NCBI GenBank assembly: GCA_041399085.1 | Contig: JAWKTM010000043.1 | Span: 1 to 60,435, forward strand | Length of the DNA stretch: 60,435 nucleotides | Direction of reading: 5' to 3' | Source: JAWKTM01 sp041399085 | Lineage (GTDB): Bacteria; Planctomycetota; Planctomycetia; Pirellulales; Pirellulaceae | In this document: positions 26,647 to 34,866 of the stretch, in pieces | How positions within the stretch are numbered: the stretch's first letter is position 1 | Layout: the number at the start of each line of letters is the position of its first letter | Made by a program: the position numbers and the translations under genes | The notes under the pieces: generated by a model | What the model saw: the letters and a program-made list of their open reading frames with translations, nothing else | Told to the model about the DNA's origin: nothing | Database searches by the model: none

Positions 26647-27238
26647 GCAATCTTCGTTGCGAAGGGGCCGGCGAGTCGGCCACCCGCAACCGCCAAATCG
26701 TGCGACCGCCACTCACTCGCACTTTAAGATTTCGCGAACAAAAGCGAACAACTTCGCGTAACTAATCCAGACGCTGAGGTATGTTTGAGTTGCGGAACTT
26801 CTGGAGATCGCTGGCGTCAAACACGGCAGGCAAGGACCGTGGCGGCGGCTCATCTCATCAAGCGTACCGCAGCGCCGCGGGCACGGCATTCGGCGATTCC
26901 GCCACACTTCCAATCTCGCATCTCATCTGATTTGGGCTTTATTTCGGTCGTCAATAGCATGCTGTTTGCATGGTCCATGCAGCAGAGAGAAGACATGGTT
27001 TGACGGCTGTTGGGATTAGCTGGTCATTTCGACCGCATTGCTGTTTGGGGCATTAGAAGCCGCCGGACTTACGGGTTGACGTGACCATTTGTGGATAGTC
27101 GCAAGCTGCTAATCCGCGAAACCGTTTCTGGCGAACTTCCGTAGAAACGGCGTTAAACAAAGAGGCAGTTGGCCGCACGGCCTGCTCGGAGCGTCTCTTT
27201 CGAGGCGGGGAACATCGGAGCGGTGCGAGGCGGCCAGC
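26647..27238. other. 592-base spacer without a supported gene
   Basis: Short open frames on both strands here have no start signals or protein-like composition. No tRNA, riboswitch or convincing promoter was recognised. The length suggests a long leader or promoter region for the sigma factor gene that follows. A ribosome-binding GAGG lies about ten bases before the ATG at 27239. Confidence 0.5.
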
Positions 27239-28927
27239 ATGGAACGAGAGACGGCCATGAAATCCACCTATCAGAGTCCGCTGCTGCGCATGTTGCGCGA
27301 TGAACTAGCGACCGCGACACCCGAGCTTCGCATGGTTAGCGCTGGTCGCGCCGAACGCTTTCTATCGACGCTGCAAAACGCCGACGAGTGTTTGGCCTAC
27401 GAACACTTGCACGAATGCATCGCCGGAGCCGGTGCGGTCGAGGAAGACGGTCGCGGCTTCGTGTCAGTGAACGAAGCGCGGAATGACTTGCCGCTGCTGA
27501 TCGAAGACCTGTCGGACTCCGTCGACATTCCCGTGGAAGCGGCCGGACAACGGGTCTTCACGATCGAGGATTTGAGCCGGTTGTTCAACGTCTCGACGAA
27601 GACGATCACGCGGTGGCGAGCCGACGGTTTGGTAGGCCGCCGATTCGTGTTCGCTGGTCGCAAGCGAGTCGGCTTCCTGCAAAGTTCGGTCGATCAATTC
27701 ATGCGGCTGCACGGCGACCGAATTCGTCGCGGCGCGAGCTTCTCGCAGATGACCGACGAGGAGCGACGGCATATCGTCGAGCGATCACAGTCTTTGGCGG
27801 ACGATGGGATCTCTAGCGCGGAGCTGTTGCGGCAAGTCGCCGAGGAAACGCGACGCAGCGTCGAGACAATTCGTTACACGCTGAAACGACACGACCAGGA
27901 GTATCCCGAGCACGCGATACTGGCCGACACGGCGGCTCAGATGAGCGACATTGTCCAGCAGAAGATCTACGGCCAATATCGCCGTGGGACTTCAATCAGT
28001 GCTCTGTCACGACAATTCGGACGCAGCGAATCCGAGATTGCATTGGTGTTGGCGCGAGTGCGAGCCCGGCACATTGCCGAGCTGCCGATGGACTTTATGC
28101 CCAGCAAGGAGTTTACCGGCCGAGGCGCCGATAAGCGGATTCTCGGCCCTTATCCCGAAGCGACGGGGCCCGTGCGAAAGCCAAAGCGTCCGGCCGATTT
28201 GCCGGCGTACTTAGCCAGCTTGTACGAAGTGGCGTTGCTGACGCCCGCGCAGGAGCTGTACTTGTTTCGCAAGTTCAACTATCTGAAGTACAAGGCCGGT
28301 CGGTTGCGCGACACGTTGGACACGGAGAATCCCGACAACGCCGCGATGGATGAAATCGAACGTCTGTACGCCGAGGCAGTGGATGTCAAGAACCAGATCA
28401 TCCGCTCGAACCTGCGGTTGGTTGTGTCGATCGCGAAGAAGTATCGCGAACATCAACATCGGTTCTTCGATTTGATTAGCGACGGCAACATGTCGTTGAT
28501 TCGCGCCGTCGAAAAGTTCGACTACACGCGTGGCTTTAAATTCAGCACTTACGCGAGTTGGGCGATCAAGAAGAACTACATGCGTTCGTTCAGCGATGAA
28601 CTGCGTCAGCAGGATCGTTTCCGCACGGGACAGGATGAATTGCTGTCCGGGGAACGCGAGGACGGACCCGATCCCGTCGAACAGGAACGAGATCAAGCCC
28701 GCCGGCAATCACAGATCGGTCGGATCTTGCACCGGCTCACCGATCGGGAACAGCAGATCATCATCCGCCGCTTTGGTTTGGGCGGCGGCATTGAACCCCG
28801 CACGTTACAACAGGTTGGGGCCGAGTTGGGCGTCAGCAAGGAACGCGTGCGACAGCTTGAAGCACGTGCCTTGGAGAAGCTGCGAGTTGCTGCCGCCGAG
28901 GAGCACGTCGAAGAACCGGATGTCTAG
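27239..28927 (+). CDS. Sigma-70 family factor with N-terminal HTH domains
   Basis: A 562-residue RNA polymerase sigma factor of the large planctomycete type. Residues about 98-150 form a MerR/excisionase-like HTH (FTIEDLSRLFNVSTKTITRW). Residues about 180-280 have two further HTH-like segments (AELLRQVAEETRRSVETI and SISALSRQFGRSESEI). Sigma region 2 spans about 385-460, with NLRLVVSIAKKYREH, DLISDGNMSLIRAVEKFDY and FSTYASWAIKK. Region 4 is at the C-terminus (LTDREQQIIIRRFGL and GVSKERVRQLEARAL). Region 3 is nearly absent. The N-terminal HTHs may confer promoter or partner choice. An alternative ATG is at 27257. Confidence 0.9.
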   Translation: MERETAMKSTYQSPLLRMLRDELATATPELRMVSAGRAERFLSTLQNADECLAYEHLHECIAGAGAVEEDGRGFVSVNEARNDLPLLIEDLSDSVDIPVEAAGQRVFTIEDLSRLFNVSTKTITRWRADGLVGRRFVFAGRKRVGFLQSSVDQFMRLHGDRIRRGASFSQMTDEERRHIVERSQSLADDGISSAELLRQVAEETRRSVETIRYTLKRHDQEYPEHAILADTAAQMSDIVQQKIYGQYRRGTSISALSRQFGRSESEIALVLARVRARHIAELPMDFMPSKEFTGRGADKRILGPYPEATGPVRKPKRPADLPAYLASLYEVALLTPAQELYLFRKFNYLKYKAGRLRDTLDTENPDNAAMDEIERLYAEAVDVKNQIIRSNLRLVVSIAKKYREHQHRFFDLISDGNMSLIRAVEKFDYTRGFKFSTYASWAIKKNYMRSFSDELRQQDRFRTGQDELLSGEREDGPDPVEQERDQARRQSQIGRILHRLTDREQQIIIRRFGLGGGIEPRTLQQVGAELGVSKERVRQLEARALEKLRVAAAEEHVEEPDV

Positions 28928-29074
28928 GTCGTAGCCGCGCTGTCAGCGATCAGTGCGGGCAGGCGCTTTCGTGCGGCCCGCGAATCGCTACGTGAGGATG
29001 AGTCACTCGCGCGGTTCGCTCCACTGACCCGGCGAGCCGCGCCCGAGAAAAGGGAACATTGATGGGAGGCGGAC

Positions 29075-29656
29075 ATGAAAGTCTATACGACTGGCGAAGT
29101 CAGCAAGCTATGCAACGTGAGCACCGCGACGGTCAACAAATGGTTTGATACCGGCCAACTGCCGGGCTATCGCGTGCCTGGCTCCAAGCATCGCCGGATT
29201 CCGCACGACAATTTGGTGCGGTTCCTGAAGAAGCACAACGCGCCGCTCGGGGCGTTAGCCGATGCGGCGGCGGCCGAAGTGCTCGTGGTCTCGCAAGATC
29301 GGCAATTGATCGGTCAACTGCGCGATGTGCTGGACGGCATCGATTCGCTGCACGTGATGTTGGCCAGCGACGGCTTTGGCGTGGGGATGCAATTGGAGAG
29401 TTCGCATCCGCAGTGCGTTGTGGTTGATTTCGGCATCGGCGAAGCGGTCGCCATGCAGCTTTGCGGCACGTTGCGACAGCGGCTCGATCCGGGAACTCAG
29501 ATCATCGCGATTGCCGGACACCAAACGCTCGTCGGGCAATGGGCGGCTGATGTGGACGAAGTGTTTCGGCGACCGTTCGATCCTTCGTTGCTGGTACAAC
29601 GAATCCGGTCGATCGCCGGAGAAGCCGCGGAGGAAGATCAAAGCGGTTTGGTGTGA
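29075..29656 (+). CDS. Excisionase/BldC-like HTH fused to a receiver-like domain
   Basis: A 193-residue DNA-binding protein. Residues 1-54 are a winged HTH of the BldC/excisionase type (VYTTGEVSKLCNVSTATVNK, then PGSKHRRIPHDNLVRFLKKH). Residues about 67-185 resemble a response-regulator receiver: VLVVSQDRQLIGQLRDVL, VVVDFGIG with an Asp at the phosphorylation position, and VFRRPFDPSLLVQRI at the end. The acidic pair normally near the start is missing (SQD), so phosphorylation is doubtful and it may be a pseudo-receiver. It follows the sigma factor by 147 bases on the same strand; both carry the same type of HTH, so a shared regulatory role is plausible. Confidence 0.85.
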   Translation: MKVYTTGEVSKLCNVSTATVNKWFDTGQLPGYRVPGSKHRRIPHDNLVRFLKKHNAPLGALADAAAAEVLVVSQDRQLIGQLRDVLDGIDSLHVMLASDGFGVGMQLESSHPQCVVVDFGIGEAVAMQLCGTLRQRLDPGTQIIAIAGHQTLVGQWAADVDEVFRRPFDPSLLVQRIRSIAGEAAEEDQSGLV

Positions 29657-30752
29657 ATTGCCTCGTCCAGCGAGACGGCCCGATGGTCCCTGGCGGATAA
29701 ATAACAGGCGTCAACGAGCGCCATCGTTCGAAGATTGTCCTCGCCGCTCATTTCCGGCGGCGAGTTTTCCTCCAACGCGACGAGCAACTGGGCCATCGAT
29801 CCGGCAAAAGCATCGGGAAACCAAACTTCCGGCCAACGTGGTTGATGCCAGTGTCCGTTGTCGTGCACGGTGGTGTAGTCCAACGTGCTCGGCGTCCGCT
29901 CGGGATAGCTAGGCCAACCGATCGTGCCGCGCGCCATTCCCTCCGTTCCTTCGACTCTCCAACGAATGCCAATATCGGCACCGGCGCCTCACGAGCCGGA
30001 CCGGCCCACACGTCATCCCATGACGAAGCTCGCAGGCCGCTTTCATATTCGAGAATATAAAGACAGATTCCGTCCTCGTGAGCGAACTGTCGCGATGTTC
30101 GCGGATCGGGCCTCACGCTGGCAAACACCCGCACGGGATCGCCAAACCAATACCGAAACGTGTCGAGATGATGGATCGACATGATGCGAAGCGTGACCCA
30201 GCCGAGACGCTGCTGCCACGGCATCCAGTGTGGAATCGCTCGCATGTCGATGGTGCCCAACACCGGTTCGCCCAAGCGACCTGATTGCAGGAGATCGTGA
30301 CATGCGCGCACCGATTGGTCGTACCGCATGTTCTGATTCACGGTCAGCGTGATACCCGCCTCACGACATAACCTCACAATCTCGGCCGCCTCGGCGTAGT
30401 TCATGCCCAGCGGCTTCTGAGCCAAGATGCCTCGCACGTGATCCGCGTGCTGAACCGCCTCCCGAATGACTTCAAGCTGAACGTCGGGAGGCACGGCGAT
30501 GTCCAGCACTTCGATTTCACGGTCCTCCATCAATTGCTGGTACGAGTCGTAGGTACGCGCGATCCCATGTCGGCCGGCGACTTCCGCCGCGCGTGATGCG
30601 CTACGCGAGGCGATGGCCACCGGGTTGAAACCAGCTTGGCGATAAGCCACCAAGTGGCAATCGGCCATGATGAATCCAGCGCCGATGCAGCCGATCGGCA
30701 CATCGCGGCGCTTCGGCATTCGCGGAAGATAGTCGAGCTGTGTCGCGTTCAT
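29638..30752 (-). pseudogene. Gfo/Idh/MocA oxidoreductase, broken by one frameshift
   Basis: NAD(P)-dependent sugar or inositol dehydrogenase family. The N-terminus VPIGCIGAGFIMADCHLVAY is the Rossmann site; EIEVLDIAVPPDVQLEVIR, the catalytic-region ILAQKPLGMNYAEA and LGWVTLRIMSIHHLDTFRYW follow. Near 29984-29990 the reading frame jumps: the genuine C-terminus (ADIGIRWRVEGTEGMARGTI to AIHTKPL) continues in another frame to the stop at 29638. Adding one G in GAGGCGCC restores a continuous 371-residue protein. This is a real frameshift or a sequencing error; the second is favoured. Its start overlaps the upstream isomerase stop (ATGA), and its end overlaps the convergent HTH gene by 19 bases. 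Confidence 0.85.
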
Positions 30753-31570
30753 CCGCGTAGCCCCGCGGCTTGCATGAGCTTATCCGTTTCGCGATAAGCC
30801 TCCTCAACCCATTGCTCGATGCGATCAGGCTCGGGCGAATACTCCAGCTCGATTGACATGGCGCCGTCGATATTTAGATCTTTGATCTCTCGCAGATACG
30901 GCGCGAAATCGACCACGCCGCGCCCCGGCGGCAAATCGCCGTGGACCTTGCCATCACAATCCGAAATGTGAACGTGAATGGCCTTCCCACGCAGCCGCCG
31001 CAACTCGTCGGCGGCCACGCCAGCCAATGCCAAATGCGACACATCGATGTTGGCTCGCACCGCTTCATGATCGCAATCGTCCAGAAACCGAACCATCGTC
31101 TCGACCGAGTTCACCAACGACAGCTTGAACGGTTCCAACTCCAACGCGATCCGCACACCCAACGAAGCGGCGTAGTCTCCCACCCGTCGACAGTTCTCCA
31201 CGGCCGTGCGCCATTGCTCTTCGGGCGGAATCACCTCGCGGTTCCAAATGTACTCGCCCAACACCAGCAGCACGTTGTCGGCTTGGTACTCATACGCCAA
31301 ATCCAAATAGCGTTGCACGCGTTCGACATGAAATCGCTGCACGCTGGGATTGAAGTCAATGAGACCGACCGCCACGCAGCAGATGGAAACGATCGGCAAT
31401 TCCAACCGGTCGCATTCGTCCTTAATGAGTCTGCGTTCGCGGACATCGATGTCGAGCGGATCGGTAAAGATATCGACCGAGTCGAATCCCAACTCCTTCG
31501 TCTTTTGCAGCCCGAAACGTGTCGGCTGATTGGCTTGCACCCAAGCCGAATTGATAAGTCCTAGTTTCAT
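30749..31570 (-). CDS. Sugar phosphate isomerase/epimerase (xylose isomerase-like TIM barrel)
   Basis: A 273-residue TIM-barrel protein of the AP-endonuclease-2/IolE-like group that would isomerise or epimerise a sugar or its keto form. It has MKLGLINSAWV, TKELGFDSVDIFTDP, and the metal-ligand-rich segments IALELEPFKLSLVN, ANIDVSHLAL, HVHISDCDGKVHGD and SIELEY, whose Glu, Asp, His and Glu are likely metal-binding. It is translationally coupled (ATGA overlap) with the Gfo/Idh/MocA oxidoreductase, a very common pair in sugar or inositol catabolism in planctomycetes. Confidence 0.9.
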   Translation of the reverse strand: MKLGLINSAWVQANQPTRFGLQKTKELGFDSVDIFTDPLDIDVRERRLIKDECDRLELPIVSICCVAVGLIDFNPSVQRFHVERVQRYLDLAYEYQADNVLLVLGEYIWNREVIPPEEQWRTAVENCRRVGDYAASLGVRIALELEPFKLSLVNSVETMVRFLDDCDHEAVRANIDVSHLALAGVAADELRRLRGKAIHVHISDCDGKVHGDLPPGRGVVDFAPYLREIKDLNIDGAMSIELEYSPEPDRIEQWVEEAYRETDKLMQAAGLRG

Positions 31571-31673
31571 GGCTTACGAAGGCTCCCATGGGCAGACGAA
31601 TTCACGGCCAGCGAGCGGCCGATGCAATGCGAGCCTTGATGATACCGGTCACGCCGCGCGACGCAAGCAAATG

Positions 31674-31706
31674 AAAACGGGCGAAGCCAAGATAGCCTCG
31701 CCCGTT
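31674..31706 (-). terminator. Terminator of the TolQR operon
   Basis: On the minus strand a perfect nine-base stem (AACGGGCGA with TCGCCCGTT, 31676-31706) with a 13-base loop is followed by TTTTCATTT. It lies 28 bases after the second ExbD stop, the right place and direction to end that operon. Confidence 0.75.
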
Positions 31707-31734
31707 ATTTGGTTTGCAGTTGTGCGACCCGCGA

Positions 31735-32226
31735 TCAGCCGTTGGGATTGCGACCCGGCGGAGCGAATTTGATCTTCTCGATCAGCTTGACCACATTGCC
31801 GCCATCGTCGACGTAGCCAGAGATGGCAGTAATCGCGGCGACAACGTTTTCATACCGCAGCGTGTAGTCCGCGGCGATCTCTACTTCGGCAGTTTCTCGC
31901 ATACTGGCGTCATCGCCAACCATCGAAATAATCTTGCTGTTCAGCGCCGGCCAACTGTCGTAGGAGGTGCCGTTCAGGCTAATGCCCGCCAAATTTCCGC
32001 CTCCGTCGGCCGACAAGACTAACTTCATGGGCGGAATTTGATCTTCGTCCGGCAATCCTTCGCTCGGCGCGGCCAGCGGCATCTTGATGTTGAAGTCGCC
32101 TTCTTGCGAGACGATCTTAAACGTCATGATGAAGAAGATCAGCAACTGAAAGACGATGTCGATCATCGGCGTCATTTGCAGTTCGATCTTTTCGCTTTCA
32201 ATGCGTCCGGTATTGCGTACTTTCAT
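31735..32226 (-). CDS. ExbD/TolR-type biopolymer transport protein (second)
   Basis: Proton-channel partner in a TolQ/ExbB-type motor, 163 residues. It has a short cytoplasmic N-terminus, then one transmembrane helix beginning QMTPMIDIVFQLLIFFIMTF, with the proton-carrying Asp in PMIDIVF. The periplasmic part includes VVAAITAISGYVDDG, the usual TolR-like C-terminal domain. It starts two bases after the preceding ExbD stop. Planctomycete operons with two ExbD copies and one ExbB are common; the exact outer-membrane receptor is not identifiable. Confidence 0.93.
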   Translation of the reverse strand: MKVRNTGRIESEKIELQMTPMIDIVFQLLIFFIMTFKIVSQEGDFNIKMPLAAPSEGLPDEDQIPPMKLVLSADGGGNLAGISLNGTSYDSWPALNSKIISMVGDDASMRETAEVEIAADYTLRYENVVAAITAISGYVDDGGNVVKLIEKIKFAPPGRNPNG

Positions 32227-32228
32227 GG

Positions 32229-32669
32229 CTAGTTGCCCACATCTTCCTTAGCGCGCAAGGCGAACTTCTCGAACTTGTTCTTCTGACATTCCTGAATCAA
32301 GTTTTGGACGCGTCCCGTCTGGGCGTCGCGATGTGCCCGAATAATCACGGTGGCGTCCGAAACCGGTTTGTTCTGCAACATGATCGAGTTGCGTTCGGTC
32401 GTCAGCAGCGGGCCGATACCTTCGATCGCGACCTCTTGGCCACCTAAAATCACGCGTCCTTCTTTCGTCAGATGCAACGTGATCGGCGTCTCCAGCGGCG
32501 CGTCTGGCGGCTTGGCCAGCGTGCTTTCGGGCAACTGGATCTTCTCGTTCTGTTCACTTTGGTTGAAGTTAATCAACACCATAAAGAAGGCGATCAACTG
32601 GAAGGTCATGTCGATCATCGGGGTGAGATCGCCTTCCTGAATGCCTTCGCCTCGACGACGAACTCGCAT
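32229..32669 (-). CDS. ExbD/TolR-type biopolymer transport protein (first)
   Basis: Paralogue of the next gene, 146 residues, with the transmembrane motif DLTPMIDMTFQLIAFFMVL. The key Asp is kept. The periplasmic domain has ITLHLTKEGRVILGGQEV and ATVIIRAHRDAQTGRVQNLI, typical of TolR/ExbD. It lies 26 bases after the MotA/TolQ gene. Two different ExbD subunits may form a heterodimer in the motor pore. Confidence 0.93.
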   Translation of the reverse strand: MRVRRRGEGIQEGDLTPMIDMTFQLIAFFMVLINFNQSEQNEKIQLPESTLAKPPDAPLETPITLHLTKEGRVILGGQEVAIEGIGPLLTTERNSIMLQNKPVSDATVIIRAHRDAQTGRVQNLIQECQKNKFEKFALRAKEDVGN

Positions 32670-32695
32670 TGTCCTGAGTCCTCAATGCAAGGAGT

Positions 32696-33517
32696 TTACT
32701 TCTGGGGACCGACGTTCTCAAAGCGGCTCATCAAGTCTTCGCTGGAGATACCGACTTCCAGCACCAGGCGGGCGACGCGGTTCTTCATGATGTTGTAAGC
32801 CGCGATGGCGGGAATCGCGATCGCCAGACCGACCAACGTCGTGAACAACGCCGTGGAAATACCGGTCGCCAAATCGGACGCCTTGGGCGTCGCCCCCGCG
32901 GTCGCGATCACGCTAAACGAGTTGATCATACCGTGAACCGTGCCGAACAAACCGACCATCGGGCTGATCGTGCCGATCAACGCCATGTAGCTCAACCGGT
33001 GTTCCAGCTTCATGTTCTCTTCTTCGCCAACCTCTTGCATCGCTTCGATGGCTTTGTTGTAGCCCGCGGAAAGCTTCGCCAGTCCGGCCGACAACACTTG
33101 GCCCAAGACCGACTCGTCGTTCTTGGCCATTTCGTAAGCCTCTTGGTAACGCTTCTCGTTCAGATGCGCCTCGAAGCCTTCGATCAAGTGAGCCGGGCAA
33201 ACGTTGTCGCGGCGGGCGGTCAGCAAGTTCATCACGAACAATGCCACCATCGTGAACGAAAGGCCAAGGAAGATCGTCATGTACAACGGGCCTAGGGCTT
33301 GCCACATCCAGCCGAGATAGCTTTGCTGTTGTTCAGCCGCCGCGCCGGTCGGACCGGCCGCGGGCGCCGCTCCGCCTCCTTCATCCATCACATCTTGGGC
33401 CGCGGCCGGAGCGGCCGGCGACAGCAGGGTGATGGCCGTGGCTCCCAAAGAAGCCAACAGCAACGCTAGAAAAACCAGCGATGCCTTACCGTGTTGAGCA
33501 GTCAAACGACGCCGCAT
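32696..33517 (-). CDS. MotA/TolQ/ExbB-type proton channel
   Basis: Stator-like channel of 273 residues with an N-terminal signal (MRRRLTAQHGKASLVFLALL, cleaved near APAAAQDV). A low-complexity Gly/Ala region follows, and then three transmembrane segments: PLYMTIFLGLSFTMVALFVM, then MALIGTISPMVGLFGTVHGM, then ISTALFTTLVGLAIAIPAIA. The last two are the conserved TolQ/ExbB pair. The start at 33517 has GGAGG six bases upstream. It works with the two ExbD proteins encoded after it; the TPR proteins encoded before it probably bind the motor or its cargo. Confidence 0.93.
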   Translation of the reverse strand: MRRRLTAQHGKASLVFLALLLASLGATAITLLSPAAPAAAQDVMDEGGGAAPAAGPTGAAAEQQQSYLGWMWQALGPLYMTIFLGLSFTMVALFVMNLLTARRDNVCPAHLIEGFEAHLNEKRYQEAYEMAKNDESVLGQVLSAGLAKLSAGYNKAIEAMQEVGEEENMKLEHRLSYMALIGTISPMVGLFGTVHGMINSFSVIATAGATPKASDLATGISTALFTTLVGLAIAIPAIAAYNIMKNRVARLVLEVGISSEDLMSRFENVGPQK

Positions 33518-33737
33518 GGGATGCCTCCGATTCCGATAAACGATGGGTTCAGTTTGTTTAAGTTGGGTTGAAATCAAATGGACCTGTCGGCAGGTTTCCG
33601 TTTATGAGAAGCCCCGCCTACCACGCCGAATCAGGTTGCGACTCGACTCGAAACGCCCGGAAAAGACTCATTGTAATTCGCTCTGTCTAGCTCGGCAAAG
33701 CAATGAATCCGCCGGAAAATCACCTCGCCACTGGCGC

Positions 33738-34772
33738 CTATTGTCGTTTGGCCCAGGCCGTCCCGCCGTAGCGATCGGTCAACATGCTGCGAGCTCGCAC
33801 GGAGCGTTCGGCTTGTTGCACGTCGGCCCAAAGCTGGCTGAGGAAATACAACGATTCGGCATGAACCTCCGGTACGTTGTTGAACATCAAGTCGGTGTGC
33901 AGGAACGACAGCAGCGCGTCTTCCTTCTTGTTGGCTTTCACCAAGCAACGGCCTTTGGCGTTATAGGCTCGGCCGAACAGTTCCGAATCACGCGGGTCGG
34001 TCTTGGAAATCAAATCGTCGATCGCGGCGATTCCGGCATCGGGCTGGCCCGTTTCGGCTAAGCAAACGGCCCGGCCGATTTGAGCGAATTGCTTCTGGCG
34101 ATTCATCGCCGGCGATTCGCCGGGAGCCGCGGCGACCGCCTCGAACTTCTCCAAAGCTCCCGAGAAGTTCTGCTGGGCCAGCAGAGCCCGAGCGACTAAC
34201 ACGTCCGCCTTCAGTTTGATATCCGCGGACTCGGCTCGGGTAAGTGCGCTATAAAACCGAGCCGCCTCGTCCGGCGCGTTTAACGCCATCGCCAAATCAC
34301 CCAACAATTCAGCGCCCTCGAACAAATGATAGGTCCCCGGATTCGCACGAATGAAGGCGAACATCTTGTCTTTCGCGCCGGCCTTGTCCCCGTCGCCCTG
34401 CAAGGCCAGTTGGCCGTCCACAAAGGCGGAGAAGTAGGCCACATCCTGTTTCACAACATCGCGGGCGATCGAAGCCACATCGATCTTCCGCAACTCGTCG
34501 CGCGCGGAATTCATGTTGCCTTGACGCACGAAGTCTCGCACCGAAGTCAGCTCGCCCGGCTCGTCGCCGAACTTCAACGACTTGATCGTGTTGACGTCGT
34601 AGTTCACCTCACGACCACCCTCCTGCAATGTGATCGTGGTAGGCGTCATCTTCGTCACGGCGCCTTGGTGAGGTCGGCCGCGCTCGTCAAAAATCTGGTC
34701 GAACTGCGCCGAAGCCGGACTGGCTACCGCGGCCAGCGATACGGCGGCGAGCAGCATGAGTAACTTTTTCAT
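33738..34772 (-). CDS. Exported TPR protein of the TolQR operon
   Basis: A 344-residue periplasmic protein. Signal peptide MKKLLMLLAAVSLAAVASPA with cleavage at ASA-QF. An initial beta-rich region (PTTITLQEGGREVNYDVNTI) is followed by helical TPR-like repeats such as DEAARFYSALTRAESADI, FSGALEKFEAVAAAPGES and YNAKGRCLVKANKKEDALLS. AGGAG lies six bases before the ATG. It sits between the larger TPR gene and the proton channel in the same operon, so it is probably a periplasmic partner of the Tol-like system. Confidence 0.85.
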   Translation of the reverse strand: MKKLLMLLAAVSLAAVASPASAQFDQIFDERGRPHQGAVTKMTPTTITLQEGGREVNYDVNTIKSLKFGDEPGELTSVRDFVRQGNMNSARDELRKIDVASIARDVVKQDVAYFSAFVDGQLALQGDGDKAGAKDKMFAFIRANPGTYHLFEGAELLGDLAMALNAPDEAARFYSALTRAESADIKLKADVLVARALLAQQNFSGALEKFEAVAAAPGESPAMNRQKQFAQIGRAVCLAETGQPDAGIAAIDDLISKTDPRDSELFGRAYNAKGRCLVKANKKEDALLSFLHTDLMFNNVPEVHAESLYFLSQLWADVQQAERSVRARSMLTDRYGGTAWAKRQ

Positions 34773-34866
34773 GGCTATCTCCTGAGTGACACGCGACGAG
34801 CGCGATGACGATTGAATTAGCAAAAGGTGAATGCGACTAAGGGAGAAAGAATGGTTCCAGCGACCG

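Noticed and set aside
26713..27003. Short frames in the spacer before the sigma factor
   Set aside because: No ribosome-binding site, domain or protein-like composition on either strand.
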